DNA from: Hyparrhenia diplandra
Taxonomy: Eukaryota; Streptophyta; Magnoliopsida; Poales; Poaceae
NCBI GenBank assembly: GCA_015847255.1
Contig: JADLZK010005834.1
Span: 186,001-250,000, forward strand
Length of the DNA: 64,000 nt
Direction: 5' to 3'
The notes under the pieces were generated by a model. It did not search any database. It was not told the origin of the DNA and saw nothing but the letters and a program-made list of their open reading frames with translations. Position numbers and translations under genes: made by a program. Numbering within the stretch: position 1 is the first letter of the stretch; each line of letters begins with the position of its first letter. Shown piece by piece: positions 42,845-53,218 of this stretch.

Positions 42845-44226
42845 TTGGGGTTGCTTGCTGGTCACGGGCTAACAGCCATCGCCTTCCACTGGCCCACTCG
42901 CCTCATTTTCAAAGCCCCTTGTTTGGTTGTTCCACTTCCACCGTGCCTGGCAGCAACCTGTGGCGGGCGCTCTGCCAGTCTACCGTTCCTCTTGGCGTCG
43001 GCACCATGGCGCTCCCGGCTGAGCACCGCAAAGCCGTGCCTCCGCATCGTGACGCGCGGCTCATCAGCCACGCATTTTGCTGTTCAGAGCCTGCTGGGTC
43101 AATTCAAGGCTAAGCTTCTGGAGCTCTGGACTGCGGTGTCACCTGCCGCCCCCGAGGTGTTCGATCTTGTGGCGCTGAAGAGGGTGCGCTCTTGCGGTTC
43201 AGATTCGACGTGAACTCAAGCGCTAGGACCGAGGTAATCACACATCCTTGCGCATCCCGAGCCATCCGCGTCTTGAACCAAACACTAGACATGAGAAAGA
43301 ATGCAGCCAGATTGACTTTGCAGCTGCAGATTTTGCTTGTCGCCTGTCTCGCCATTCTGTGAGTCATTGGAGCTAACTTCTGGCTTTGTTCTCCATAGGT
43401 TGTACAATTTTTGGTTGCTTTGCTCGCTGTTTGGCAAGGCAATATGCTAGTCCAGATTGGTAAAGTAAGTGGTTTGTCAATTTTCATGCTGAGGTAGGCC
43501 AAAGTTCATCTGTATGCCAGTTTATTGAACCTATTGGCCAACTAGGATGCTTGGTTCTAGATCTAGGAGCCATGCACAGTTAAAAATTTTTTTAGTTTAT
43601 TAGTTGAGTACTACTGGTAGTGGAGCAAATATCTTCCTTAGTAGCGTCCTATAAGTTGGGACCTTGCATTACGAATACAGTCATAATCTTGGCCATTGCT
43701 ATTCCTTTCTGGTAAAACATTAAACAGGGAACTGTTCGAAGTTCTCAGAAAGAATATTGAATACAATACAATCCTCTTTACAATGATATATTGCTAGGTA
43801 CATATTCAATGGATAGTAGATTAGACAGTTGCATATGCACTTTTATTTTCAGCATGTATCATCTGAAGTACTCGTGTTTGATTTTTATCAAATAAAACCA
43901 ATCCCAAATGACTATCTTTGATATTTGAGCCACCCTCCATGTTTTATCATTGACACACTAAGTTAACTGGCTATGCAACAAAATGTCTTTCTCTGTGTTA
44001 CACGCACTGCAATGTTTTTGTTTTGCGTTATTGTCGCATGTTAGTGAAACTGTGTTTGCAAAATGTCAGCTTATTATCTGAAACTAATTAAGGTATTGTG
44101 TAGTCTGGTAATGTCACACATGTATATATGTATCTGCACTAAATTATGACCATGTTCTAGGCTTTGACCTCCATCTATTATCTGATTCTTTCCATGCAGA
44201 TATATTTGATCTTCATGAAAATCAAG
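42845..44226 (+). CDS. Candidate multi-exon gene, product unrecognised
   Basis: Exon 1 (ATG at 42845) encodes a Ser/Arg/Leu-rich start resembling an organelle transit peptide, then LLGQFKAKLLELWTAVSPA and EVFDLVALKR. Near 43180-43190 the best reading shifts frame to LLRFRFDVNSSARTE, ending exactly at a GAG|GTAATC donor (43233). Exon 2 at 43399-43464 (ATAG acceptor, GTAAGT donor) is exactly 22 codons with a hydrophobic segment VVQFLVALLAVWQGNMLVQI. Exon 3 at 44200-44226 (GCAG acceptor, GTAAAC donor) is exactly 9 codons, IYLIFMKIK. The matching phase-0 junctions support a real spliced gene, perhaps for a membrane protein of plastid or mitochondrion. Later exons and the stop were not located. 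The frameshift means decay or an assembly indel. I cannot name the family. Confidence 0.35.
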
Positions 44227-45191
44227 GTAAACATCTCCTTGAGCACATGAAAATTTGAGTGTTTCTTTCCCTTAAATACAAATTTATCTCAGTGTATCTC
44301 CTCAATATTTAGAGCCGATTCTTCAGAAGTTGTTTAAAATTGAAGTTAACTAGTAGCTGCACTGTAAAAATTTTTTTTCCCTTCTAAATGTTAACTAGTT
44401 TTGTAATGGCACATTTATCATAACTCAAGCTATTTACCATGCTATTCAGTTTCAGATGCAAATTAATTCCTACTCAAAGCCAATACTTTTTTAGTCGCAA
44501 AAAAAAAAGCCAATACATTTTTGGCACTTTTGTACACTCTTCACTACGCTGGTGATTGATGCTATCTCCATTCCCTATAAATTCATTTTTATCATATCAC
44601 ATGGCGTACTGATCATTATTATGTTTTACATCTGTTTTAATAGAATGCTAATAGACAATAAATCTTCAGAAAATAGACATGTAGACAATATTGAAAAAAA
44701 ATCCTAAGTGAAACTGTTTATTGCATCAGAAATTTGATTCTTAAAGGTACAGTGGGATCATAACATTGGAGGTTAGCATAGATATAGGTTAACACTATTA
44801 GTTTTCTATCATCCTAAGAGCAATGCCAAGGTAATAGGTAGCCCTTATCGTGAAATTTACTTATGCAAGTTGTCAGAATTTTCAAAATATTTTGGTACAC
44901 CATAAACAGAGTGTTGGCTCGATGCTGTATAGACCAAGCAGCACTAGGTTTTTTATTTTCTAGAAGGACTCGGCCTTTGCTTTCATGAAAAAAAGATACA
45001 TCTTGCAAAAAGGTCATTAAACTGAAATTGAGAGGAAGTCAATCAGCTGATACCTAGACTTTCTAGAGTATAGAGTAGCAATACAGCCAGGGCTCACTCA
45101 GCCACAGAACCCAAACCTACATTCTCTCATTTGTTATCTACAGCATCGTGGTACAGCAGCTGTACTAACAAGGAGACTATACAGTTTTATT

Positions 45192-47594
45192 TCATTTGTT
45201 AACATGAGAAATAAAACTTAAATTCTGAGTACCTTCTATTTCAGTTGAATAAATTGATGGTTCTGGGGTGCAAGAAAAGAATTGCATTGGTGGAATTTCT
45301 ATTTCAGTAGCACTCCTCTCTAGCATATCTATGACCTTTGTGATAGTAGGGCGAGATTCTGGCATGATTTGTATGCACCACAAACCAATCAAAGCCATCT
45401 TTGTTGCGACCTCCTCGGTTGTGCTTGTCACGTCGAAGGTTTCAAGTGTACCACCATTGGATAAGTGACCATGAAGCCATTCTGGGAAATAGACTTGGCT
45501 AGAATTGTTAGCATTTGTTTGCACATTCCTTCTACCCCCAACCATCTCCAAAAGCACCATTCCAAAGCTATAGATGTCTGACTTGGTTGATACAATACCA
45601 AAACTCCTAGAGAATACTTCTGGAGCAATGAAGCCAATTGTTCCTCGTGCACCAGCCATTGAAACAATACTCTCCTTGATGTTACAGAGTTTGGCAAGGC
45701 CAAAATCAGCAATTTTCGGACAATAGTTCTCATCTAAAAGGATATTGTGAGGTTTGACATCAAAATGGATGATGCGCCTATTGCACCCTCTGTGCAAATA
45801 ATCTAACCCTCGTGCAATGCCAATTGCTATTTCATATAACTTGTCCCATCCTAGATCGGATTTTGGATTTTCGGAATAGATGTATCGCTCCAATGATCCA
45901 TTGGGCATGTACTCATACACGAGACCTCGCTTTGATCCTTCCAAACAAAAAAGCCAAGCAGGCAAACTATGTTAACATGAGAGGTGTTCATGATGCTCAC
46001 AACCTCATTGACAAATTCTTCTCCATCGCTCCTTGAGTTATGAAGTAGTTTGACAGCAACAAAGGCGTCCATCACTAAGCTCGCCTTTGAAAAACCATGC
46101 CATATCCTCCTCCCCTAGTTTTTCACTGAAAGACCTTGTTATTCTTTTCAGCTCAGTGTACCTGTATCTTTTGGGTCTTATGCCATATCTAGATAATACC
46201 AACTCAATATTTGCTTCAGCTTCACGGTTCTTTCTCTGACAAAGGAATGATTTTTTTCCAAAGTGGCTTCAGCACAGCAAAAGAGCATGCTAAAAGCATC
46301 CCAGAAGTTGCAGATATGAATGCTGTAAGTAAACAAAAAATGATGAAACATAAACATTACTTATAGTAGTAATTCATCAAGAAGTAACATTCCTCATATC
46401 AATCAACGTGCTAAATCACACAACATAGAGTGATGCTTCATTGATCATTGTTGATTTTGGATTTGTTCTTTGTGAACACTACATTACTTTGGTCTTCTGG
46501 ATACCAAATTCTTTTGGAAGCTGCTATGAGTGAAGTTCTTACCTGCCATGAGCAACCTGGTGCCATACTTCTTACTGTGACCTCCATCTGCAGACAACAC
46601 ATGGGTTGATTGAATCAATAAGAAATTTTATGGAAATTTTTTTAAGACTGTATAAGAAAAATTGACAAGCTTCACTACTTCAGTGGCAGGTAAAAGGTTA
46701 AATGATGATGGAGAATTTCCCTAGGTGGCAACCAGTAAGCACAGTTCATCCTACTTTTTGCGTGACATGGAAATAAGGATTTTTGCACAGGTATTTGGTA
46801 TAATAGAAACTTCCCTTTTTAAGATGAGAACTGGTTTGACTCACATTAAACTTTTCATGTTAGATGTGGTGTAATAAATAATGGTACTTAATCTACTGCT
46901 GCCTAATATAATATGGGAAGATCCCGGCATTAGAAAGAAAACATAGTAGTTTATATGTTACCTCCAGGGGAAGGCGAAATGCAATCCGAAAGATACTTCC
47001 TTATGCTTGCCGATGGCACTGAGAAATTGACCTGGGGGATTTGCCCAGCACCTACACTGAAGCTTAGCATCCATTGGAACCGTGGCGATGCATGGCATGA
47101 AGAAAAAAGACTCTGCCCATCATCTAGCTCTGTGCTCTGGTGAACGGCTTTGTCATCCCCAAACATGCTCTGGAAAAGTGTCAGGTTGCTGTCGCCACAG
47201 TTGATCGACGAGAACCACCTCTCCAAGTCTGAATAGCTGCTCAGGAAGTCGGAGACAGGCGGCGTGAAGCTGAACATGAGACTGCAGGACAAATTCGTGA
47301 GGACGCTGAGCCCCACATCCTGAACTTCTACGGTATGGGTACCATAAGAAATTTCCTTGAGTAGTAGCTTGCTGGGCTAACGAGGCCCAGCTCTGGACCT
47401 AAGTCGCCGCAGCTGACGTTAATCGATTTCCTACAGGCTGGATCGAGACCGGGAGTACCAACGAAGAAAGGAGGCTTGATCTCTATGGTACTGTCACATG
47501 GGAGCTTCGTGAGGCATGAACTGGTGGAGAAGGTTGGGAGGATTAATAAGAGGAAGATCGCCAGAGAGACCGAGGAGACCTCTGAGGGGCTCAT
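45192..47594 (-). pseudogene. LRK10L-type receptor-like kinase, frameshifted
   Basis: Exon 1 (47594-46962) starts MSPSEVSSVSLAIFLLLILP, a signal peptide. A Cys-rich extracellular part of the GUB_WAK type follows (KLPCDSTIEIKPPFFVG, INVSCGDLGPEL), then a frameshift near 47375-47390, then SLSC-type sequence to SDCISPSPGG. Exon 2 is 46587-46543. Exon 3 runs 46322-45192, with a short membrane segment (ISATSGMLLACSFAVL), juxtamembrane YRYTELKRITRSFSEKLG, a glycine loop and VAVKLL Lys, HFDVKPHNILL (a non-RD catalytic loop), ADFGLAKL and GFIAPEV. At least three frame breaks lie between 46260 and 45960, whereas the C-terminal lobe (45965-45192) is one intact frame. The order and motifs match LRK10L (rust-resistance kinase Lr10-like) proteins, which are plasma-membrane Ser/Thr kinases. 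As it stands it cannot make a full receptor. Confidence 0.8.
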
Positions 47595-48635
47595 TGCTGG
47601 TCACAAACGAGCAACAGGCGCTTTGCAATTGCACCAGCAATATCCAGCAAAACTGCATTCAGGCGACGCTAGTACAAATGCAGAGGCCAGGGGAAGGGGA
47701 CGAAGACCTGTGATAGTCTTCGAACTACTGATCACCACACACACGGCCACTCGCAAATCACGACAGGAGGAATTTTGGCTGTTTTCTCTAAATTCAGTCA
47801 TTGGCGTTGACGAGGGCCGAGTTAACGACCGTTGAATCACTGCCTCACTGGTTTGTAAGCAATACAGTCACTGCCGTACACGGTAATTACTTGACTAATA
47901 ACCAGTGCCTCTGGCATATCTGACAGGCAGTGTCATGATCTTGAAGAGTTGTTTTGGTTTGAGTCCTAGGGCAGTGTCATGATCTAGAAGAGTTGTTTTG
48001 GTTTGAGTCCTAGACTTGTAAATAGGTTTCGGCTTTATTGGTCGTTTTGGTTGCATTCGATGTTCTCGTGACATTGGAAAATACGATTTGTGGAATGTAC
48101 GGGCCTTAACCGAAGCTCACATTGTTTGTTGTGATGTGCGCACTCTTGTTTGTACTCAGTGGGTTTAATATTTTTGAACATTTGAATCTATTTTTGTTTT
48201 GAAAAATACGCCAAGGCGTTATCGCGAAAAAAAAATCTATTTTTGTTTCTATTGTTTTAAAAAATTTTATCTAAATAAATCTAAATAGACCCACCAATGA
48301 ATTAGACAACATTTTTAGGAAAAAAAAATTTTGGTAATAGTTTCATATTTACCTGATTAAATAAAAATAAATTAGTTATGATTTTATACATTGAGCCAAA
48401 TTTTAATTATTTTCGAAAAACAAAGACCATAGATGATCAATTCTGTCTGGTTTCAGTGGTTAGAGGGCGACTTCATAGTTCAACAATCGGAACATTGTGC
48501 AAGTTAGACTCGTGTTAAACCTGCAGCTTCCAGGGACGAAGACTCGCCGTAGACTGGAACTACGGATCACCACACACAATAGAAATGTGCCTATATTTCT
48601 CTAAATTCAAAGTCGTTGCTGTTGACGAGTCTTTT
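47595..48635. other. Upstream region of the kinase pseudogene
   Basis: No gene is seen. A 119-codon ORF (47476-47835) overlaps the kinase start antisense and is taken as chance. It includes the 44-bp tandem duplication listed separately. Confidence 0.35.
47926..48013. repeat. 44-bp tandem duplication
   Basis: GGCAGTGTCATGATCT[T/A]GAA then GAGTTGTTTTGGTTTGAGTC-CTAG occurs twice head to tail with one mismatch. Confidence 0.92.
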
Positions 48636-48871
48636 CTCCCTCGTCTCAAAAATAATTCATCGTATTGACTTTAAAAAGCATCATGTTTGACCGCCGCCTT
48701 ATTCAAATTATTTATACAATTTAGAAAATAAATAAATTATTATTAAAGTATCTCTAATAATCAAATAAGTCACATCAAAATAGATGATGTTTATATAAAA
48801 AATTTGAATAAGACGAGCGGTCAAATATGACATTTTAAAGTCAACGTGACGAATTATTTTGAGACGGGGAG
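48636..48871. mobile_element. Stowaway-type MITE (second copy of the 23.1 kb family)
   Basis: It starts CTCCCTCGTCTCAAAAATAA and ends GAATTATTTTGAGACGGGGAG then TA. The arms CATCATGTTTGACCGCCGCC and GACGAGCGGTCAAATATGAC match the element at 23117-23355. It lies about 185 bp downstream of the 49 kb sHSP gene. Confidence 0.82.
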
Positions 48872-49055
48872 TACACCAGACACTAAGCAGAAGCACGCAC
48901 TTGACACCAAAACACAACACCTTACAGGAGATACAGTACACAAAAAGATGGGCAGATACAGACTCAGACAGTTTTATTCTTCTTCCCCACCGCAGGCAGA
49001 GGCAGGACACACAAACGGTCGTCCATAGATGCATGCAATGGATCAATGGATCAGA

Positions 49056-49497
49056 TCAACCAGAGATCTCGACGGCCCTGACCTGCGGCTTCTTGACCTC
49101 CTCCTTGGGCACGGTGACCGTGAGCACGCCATTATCCATGGCCGCGCTCACCTGGTCCAGCAGCGCCGCGCGGCAGGCGGAACCGCCGCTGGAACCTGCC
49201 GCAGCTGCGCTCGACGAGGCGCCACGCCTCCTCCTTGCCAGGCTCCTCCCTGGCGCGCTCGCCGCTGATGACGAGCACGTTGCCGTCCTCCACCTCCACC
49301 TTGGCGGCGTCCTTGTTGACGCCGGGGAGGTGGGCCCTGAACACGTGCGCCGAGGGCGTCTCCTTCCAGTCCACGCGCACGTTGGTGAGCACCGGGCACT
49401 GCTCCGCCAGCGGCCGGACCACGCCGAATGGGTCGGCGCTTGTCCAGAAGTCCAGCGACAGTGGGTCGAACACGTTGCTGCTGCGCACCAGCGACAT
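49056..49497 (-). CDS. Class I small heat shock protein, diverged, one frameshift
   Basis: Minus-strand intronless sHSP gene. The start MSLVRSSNVFDPLSLDFW is class I. The domain reads VRVDWKETPSAHVFRAHLPG, VEVEDGNVLVISGERARE, WRLVERSCGRFQRRFRLP. Just after RFRLP two bases are missing relative to the sister genes (near 49165-49175), so the annotated frame ends early at 49132. The other frame keeps DQVSAAMDNGVLTVTVPKEE and the C-terminal VEISG to TGA at 49058-49056. Full length would be about 147 residues, a 16.6-kDa-type protein. It is more diverged than the three plus-strand copies (KKEEVKV is NKDAAKV). It is either recently inactivated or an assembly indel. Confidence 0.85.
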
Positions 49498-49639
49498 TGT
49501 TTCTTGCTTGTGGTGTGATCAGATCAGATTGATCGAACTCGATCGATGCTGCTTTGTTTCTCGGAGATGTAGAGCTAGCTAGCGGCTTCGATTCCTGCTC
49601 GTGTCGAACTTGGAGAGTGATGTCTCGCTTGCCGTAGCA

Positions 49640-49648
49640 TTTTATAGG
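49640..49648 (-). promoter_or_regulatory. TATA box of the 49 kb sHSP gene
   Basis: CCTATAAAA on the minus strand, about 145 bp before the ATG, the same spacing as in the other sHSP genes. Confidence 0.75.
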
Positions 49649-49672
49649 AGCGAATCGACGATCTTTTGGACG

Positions 49673-49687
49673 CGTCGTGAAGGGTCC
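49673..49687 (-). promoter_or_regulatory. Heat shock element-like triplet
   Basis: On the minus strand GGACC-CTTCA-CGACG forms three alternating pentamers with a perfect central TTC. It lies 25 bp upstream of the TATA box. Confidence 0.6.
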
Positions 49688-50011
49688 AGGACTGAGGTCT
49701 CCTGCTTGTTCCAGCGCCAGTCGGATGAGTCGCGAAGGCTTTTTGTGCTAAAAAATACAAGTGGGAATTACACGGAATTACACGAGTTTTCTAGATTCGT
49801 TGGGGAGTTGGTAGGTGTTGTGTGGGCCACGGATGGGGGCTGGAGTTGTGTGATGAGCTGAAAAGGTGTAAAGAGATGGGCTGGCATATCCAACTTAACG
49901 GGTTAAGATGGGCGGCGGGAAATACTTATAAGATCGACTAAGCCCTTGGAGGGATGTGTTTATAGCCCAAACGAATAGTTTGGATCCATGTAGGCACTGA
50001 ATGACTAGAGT

Positions 50012-51417
50012 TTTTTTTTTCGAAAGATCCGTGTTACCGGCTTCGATTGATAAGCAAGGAGCAAATATATTTACAAGGCAGCCCACGTGGCGAGAATCAC
50101 CATGAAAGCGGCTTTACCCACGCAACACAACAAAGCAAACGACGACCCAATAAAGAAAAGAGACCGCATTCGAAGGAGAAGGCCATGGCGGCATCATCAT
50201 TACGGCTCAAGCATAACGCGAGAGCGCTCCGACTTCCGGCCTCACTTCCCGCCCGGGACCCACGATTGAGCCGAAATCCACAAATGACGCCTTCAAGAAG
50301 GTCACGACGTCTTTGCGCGCCGCCGCCGTCGTCTAAGAATGGACCGGTTTTCACCCGTGGAAAGAGCTAGGAGAAGAACACGACGCCCCCAAGGGGGGAA
50401 AACGGCGCCCTCAGCGTCGTCGTCGCTAGGCTTTCGCCTGCGTACCCAGACCGCATATCGACCCGGTGCGAATCTCAGCAAGCCATCACCGCCCGTGCGC
50501 CGCCAGCCACCTTGCCGAAAGCCATGCGGAGGGGCACCGACACGCCGGCCACGCCGCGGCGGCCGGCTGCGTCGACCCACCCTCCGACCGGCGAGGGCGC
50601 GAGAGCGCCTAAACTCCGTGTGTGCGGCGTCCACCGGGCCGCACGCGCCGAGGCCGTTGCCGACCACCGCCAGTAGAGCGGACACCCGCCATCGTTGCTG
50701 CCGGCGACCTCGCCGCCCAACGAACGCGGCACGCGCCCCCAAGTTGGGCACCGCCCCAACCCTAGGGGCCACCACATCGGGCACCAAGACCGAGCACAAA
50801 GAGCCCCCGCAATGCCGGCGCGCTCCATACTTGACGGCCATGGCGGCATCGCGCTGCGAAGACCATTGGAGAGGGGACGGCAAGGGCGCCACCCCTAGCG
50901 CGCCGCCCGCGCCACCGCAATCGCCACCACGACCGCGCCTTTCTCGGCTGGGGGAGAGATCCGCCGCTTGGGACCCGGATCCGCCACCTAGGCACCGGAT
51001 CCGACACCCGCCACCGCCCGGGCGAGCCCGGGCCGCCGCCGCCGCCGCCACCGCCGAGCTTGAGAAGAAGAAACGCGCTGGGAAGAGGAGAGCTCGCGAA
51101 CGCCACTTGCGCGGCAAGGGCATCGGCCATGGCCGCACCATGGCGACCCTCCCCCGCCGAGCTCCACGCAGCTCCGATGGGGGATGGGCGGCCGCCGCCC
51201 GCCGCGTGCCATGGAGAGAAGAGGACCCGCCGCCGCCATCCCGGCCGGCCGGCTGCCGCGGCCGGCTCGGGGTGGCAAAGATGGCCGGAGGAGGATGGGA
51301 TGGGTGGTGGCGGCTAGGTTTTGGGGAGGCCACCGATGTCGCCCAGCGCGTGGGAGGCGACACGGGGCCGCCCATGTTGAATCAAGAGTGTATCTCTAGA
51401 TAGGCAATCATCCCACC
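50012..51417 (-). mobile_element. GC-rich non-autonomous retroposon, 1.4 kb
   Basis: It opens on the plus strand with a T-run (complement of a poly(A) tail) and is bounded by the 13-bp direct repeat GAATGACTAGAGT (49999-50011 and 51418-51430). The body is very GC-rich; a minus-strand frame of 357 codons (51375-50302, Ala/Arg/Gly-rich, no known domain) fills most of it. ATGACGCCTTCAAGAAGGTC at 50283 matches the core of the 11.1-12.9 kb retroposon, and the shared minus-strand peptide there is about VT(F/L)L(K/R)AS. No reverse transcriptase is present, so it must have been mobilised in trans. Confidence 0.82.
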
Positions 51418-51554
51418 GAATGACTAGAGTGGGCTTGAGACATGATAGATGAATCGCCAGCCCGGGATCTCGGTCCAAGGCCTAGCAGCCCAACATAGAT
51501 ATATACGGAATAATAATGGAAAAAATCGAGGAAAAAAATCTAAATAACCCCTAA

Positions 51555-51911
51555 GGCCAATCTCAATGAGGGTTTCATGAGTGTTTCATGCACATTAAAT
51601 ACAAGGCGCCACATCAAGAAAATTTCACTTTTTGCATGAAACCCTAGGAGAGAAAAGTAAAGAGTTTCACCATGGTGAAACCTTTGGGCATTTTTTTCAC
51701 ATGCGTTGGAAACCGTGTGAAACCCCCATTGAGATACAAATAGAGTTTCACCATGCAACTATGCAATTAAACCATGCAATGAGAGAGGTTGTGGGACCCT
51801 TAAGCCTATGAAACTGTGCAATGAAACTATACATTGAGGGAGACGTCTATTTCATGCCAAAGTTTCAAATCTTGAAAACCGGGAGGTGAAACTCTCCATT
51901 GAGACCCGACC
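51555..51911. mobile_element. Tourist-type MITE, 357 bp
   Basis: Termini GGCCAATCTCAATGAGGGTTTC and, inverted, GGTCGGGTCTCAATGGAGAG. The flank is TAA on both sides (51552-51554 and 51912-51914). The interior repeats GTTTCATG and TGAAAC words many times. Confidence 0.85.
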
Positions 51912-52216
51912 TAATGTTTGGCTACCGGTCTACTTAACCCCTAAGTTTTAACACAAGACCTCTAGCATAGAGGGACTTAACCCCTAAGTTGTCTAGACTT
52001 TTTCCTAAAATCTCGATTTAAGGTGATTGAGACTTTTCAATAGTTTAAGCTTGTGTCCAGCAGAATACATGCAACGTCATCGAAAAACGCCTCATTGTCA
52101 AGAAGGTTTCACCTATCGGAATTCGATGATAACAGGATCAACGAGCACCGACCTTAGGGTTGGTCCTCAAGTTTTTTGAGCGTATATTAAGGCGGATACG
52201 AGAGATTGGATCTTTA

Positions 52217-52546
52217 GGGGCTGTTTGGTTATCGCCTCGCTTAGCCACGCTAGCGCATCGCGATTTGTCCGTCACACTCGGTCAAGAATAGTAACAAAAA
52301 GCAAATGACAAGAACTAACGACGGGCATGAGCCTAGGAGAAAACGACAACGAAGTACAACAACGTGGCGCGGCCAAGCGAAAAAAAGACACCAACAATAA
52401 GCATTATTACACGCCCACCGAGCGGCGGGGAGTGTGACGGGCGTCATCCAAACAACAGCCAAGCACCGTGGCGGCCACATGCGTGGCAAGGTGAGCTGTG
52501 GCCCGCGAGGCAAACAGGCCAGCTGTGGCCGCGAGGCAAACAGGCC
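52217..52546. mobile_element. Tourist-like MITE
   Basis: The left end TTA then GGGGCTGTTTGGTTATCG matches the inverted right end CAAACAGGCC. A 31-bp unit at the right end (GGCCAGCTGTGGCCGCGAGG type) is partly duplicated. The exact right border and its duplication are uncertain. Confidence 0.55.
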
Positions 52547-53082
52547 TTTTATTAAGAACGTGAGACTCTTTTATTATTCAGGCAACGAAGGTTATTAGTG
52601 GGTTGTCAGAGGCAGGGAGACAGCGTGAGCCGTGCCACACATGATTTGGATTGTGTTCTTGTCGATGAGCCACGTGCCTGCCTTGCGGACCCATGAGACC
52701 ATGACGTCTTTGGTACACATAGACTCGGCAGAAAAAGGGAAAAATGTCCGAAGGTGCAGACGTGGGCGGTAATTCAGGCTGCCTCTTCTGTGCTTTGCAC
52801 CTTCCAGGAAACTGCCGGCCGCAGCAACCAAATTTTGCACCGAGATCCCCACCGTCCGCGCGGCCTCTCCGCCGGCCGTCCACGTGGCTCAGCCGTGGCG
52901 CGATGCCTGGCAGATTCGCCGACCGAGGTAGCCGCCACGAAGACCCGTCTCGCCGTCCCTCTCTCACGCACGTACTCGTACGACTTCGCACGGCACGCGA
53001 AAAAAAAAAAAGTCGGTGCCCTGCCGCTGCGTGTCAATAGCGCGTCGCCGCCAGCCAGTGTGCCTGCACCACCAGCGGCGGC

Positions 53083-53092
53083 CTATTAATAC
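53083..53092 (+). promoter_or_regulatory. TATA-like box of the calmodulin-like gene
   Basis: CTATTAATAC lies about 130 bp before the ATG at 53219, in a GC-rich promoter. Confidence 0.5.
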
Positions 53093-53117
53093 CTCCGGCG
53101 ACGACGAGACCACTCAC

Positions 53118-53177
53118 CATCCAGACATCCTCAGCTCACATCACACACATCCAGACATCCTCAGCTCACACCACACA
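53118..53177 (+). repeat. 30-bp tandem duplication in the 5' leader
   Basis: CATCCAGACATCCTCAGCTC then ACA[T/C]CACACA occurs twice exactly head to tail with one mismatch, between the TATA-like box and the ATG of the calmodulin-like gene. Confidence 0.92.
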
Positions 53178-53218
53178 GGCAAACCTTCAGCGCCGTTCAC
53201 ATCACCACCTCCACGGCC

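Noticed and set aside
50302..51403. 357- and 354-codon ORFs on opposite strands
   Set aside because: They overlap almost completely inside a retroposon of extreme GC content. I treat neither as a proven gene, although the minus-strand frame is mentioned because of the shared core.
52844..53218. Upstream extension of the calmodulin-like frame from 53016
   Set aside because: It runs through the TATA-like box and the tandem-duplicated leader. The ATG at 53219 in the EF-hand 1 frame is the better start, and the extension only looks open because of the later frameshift.
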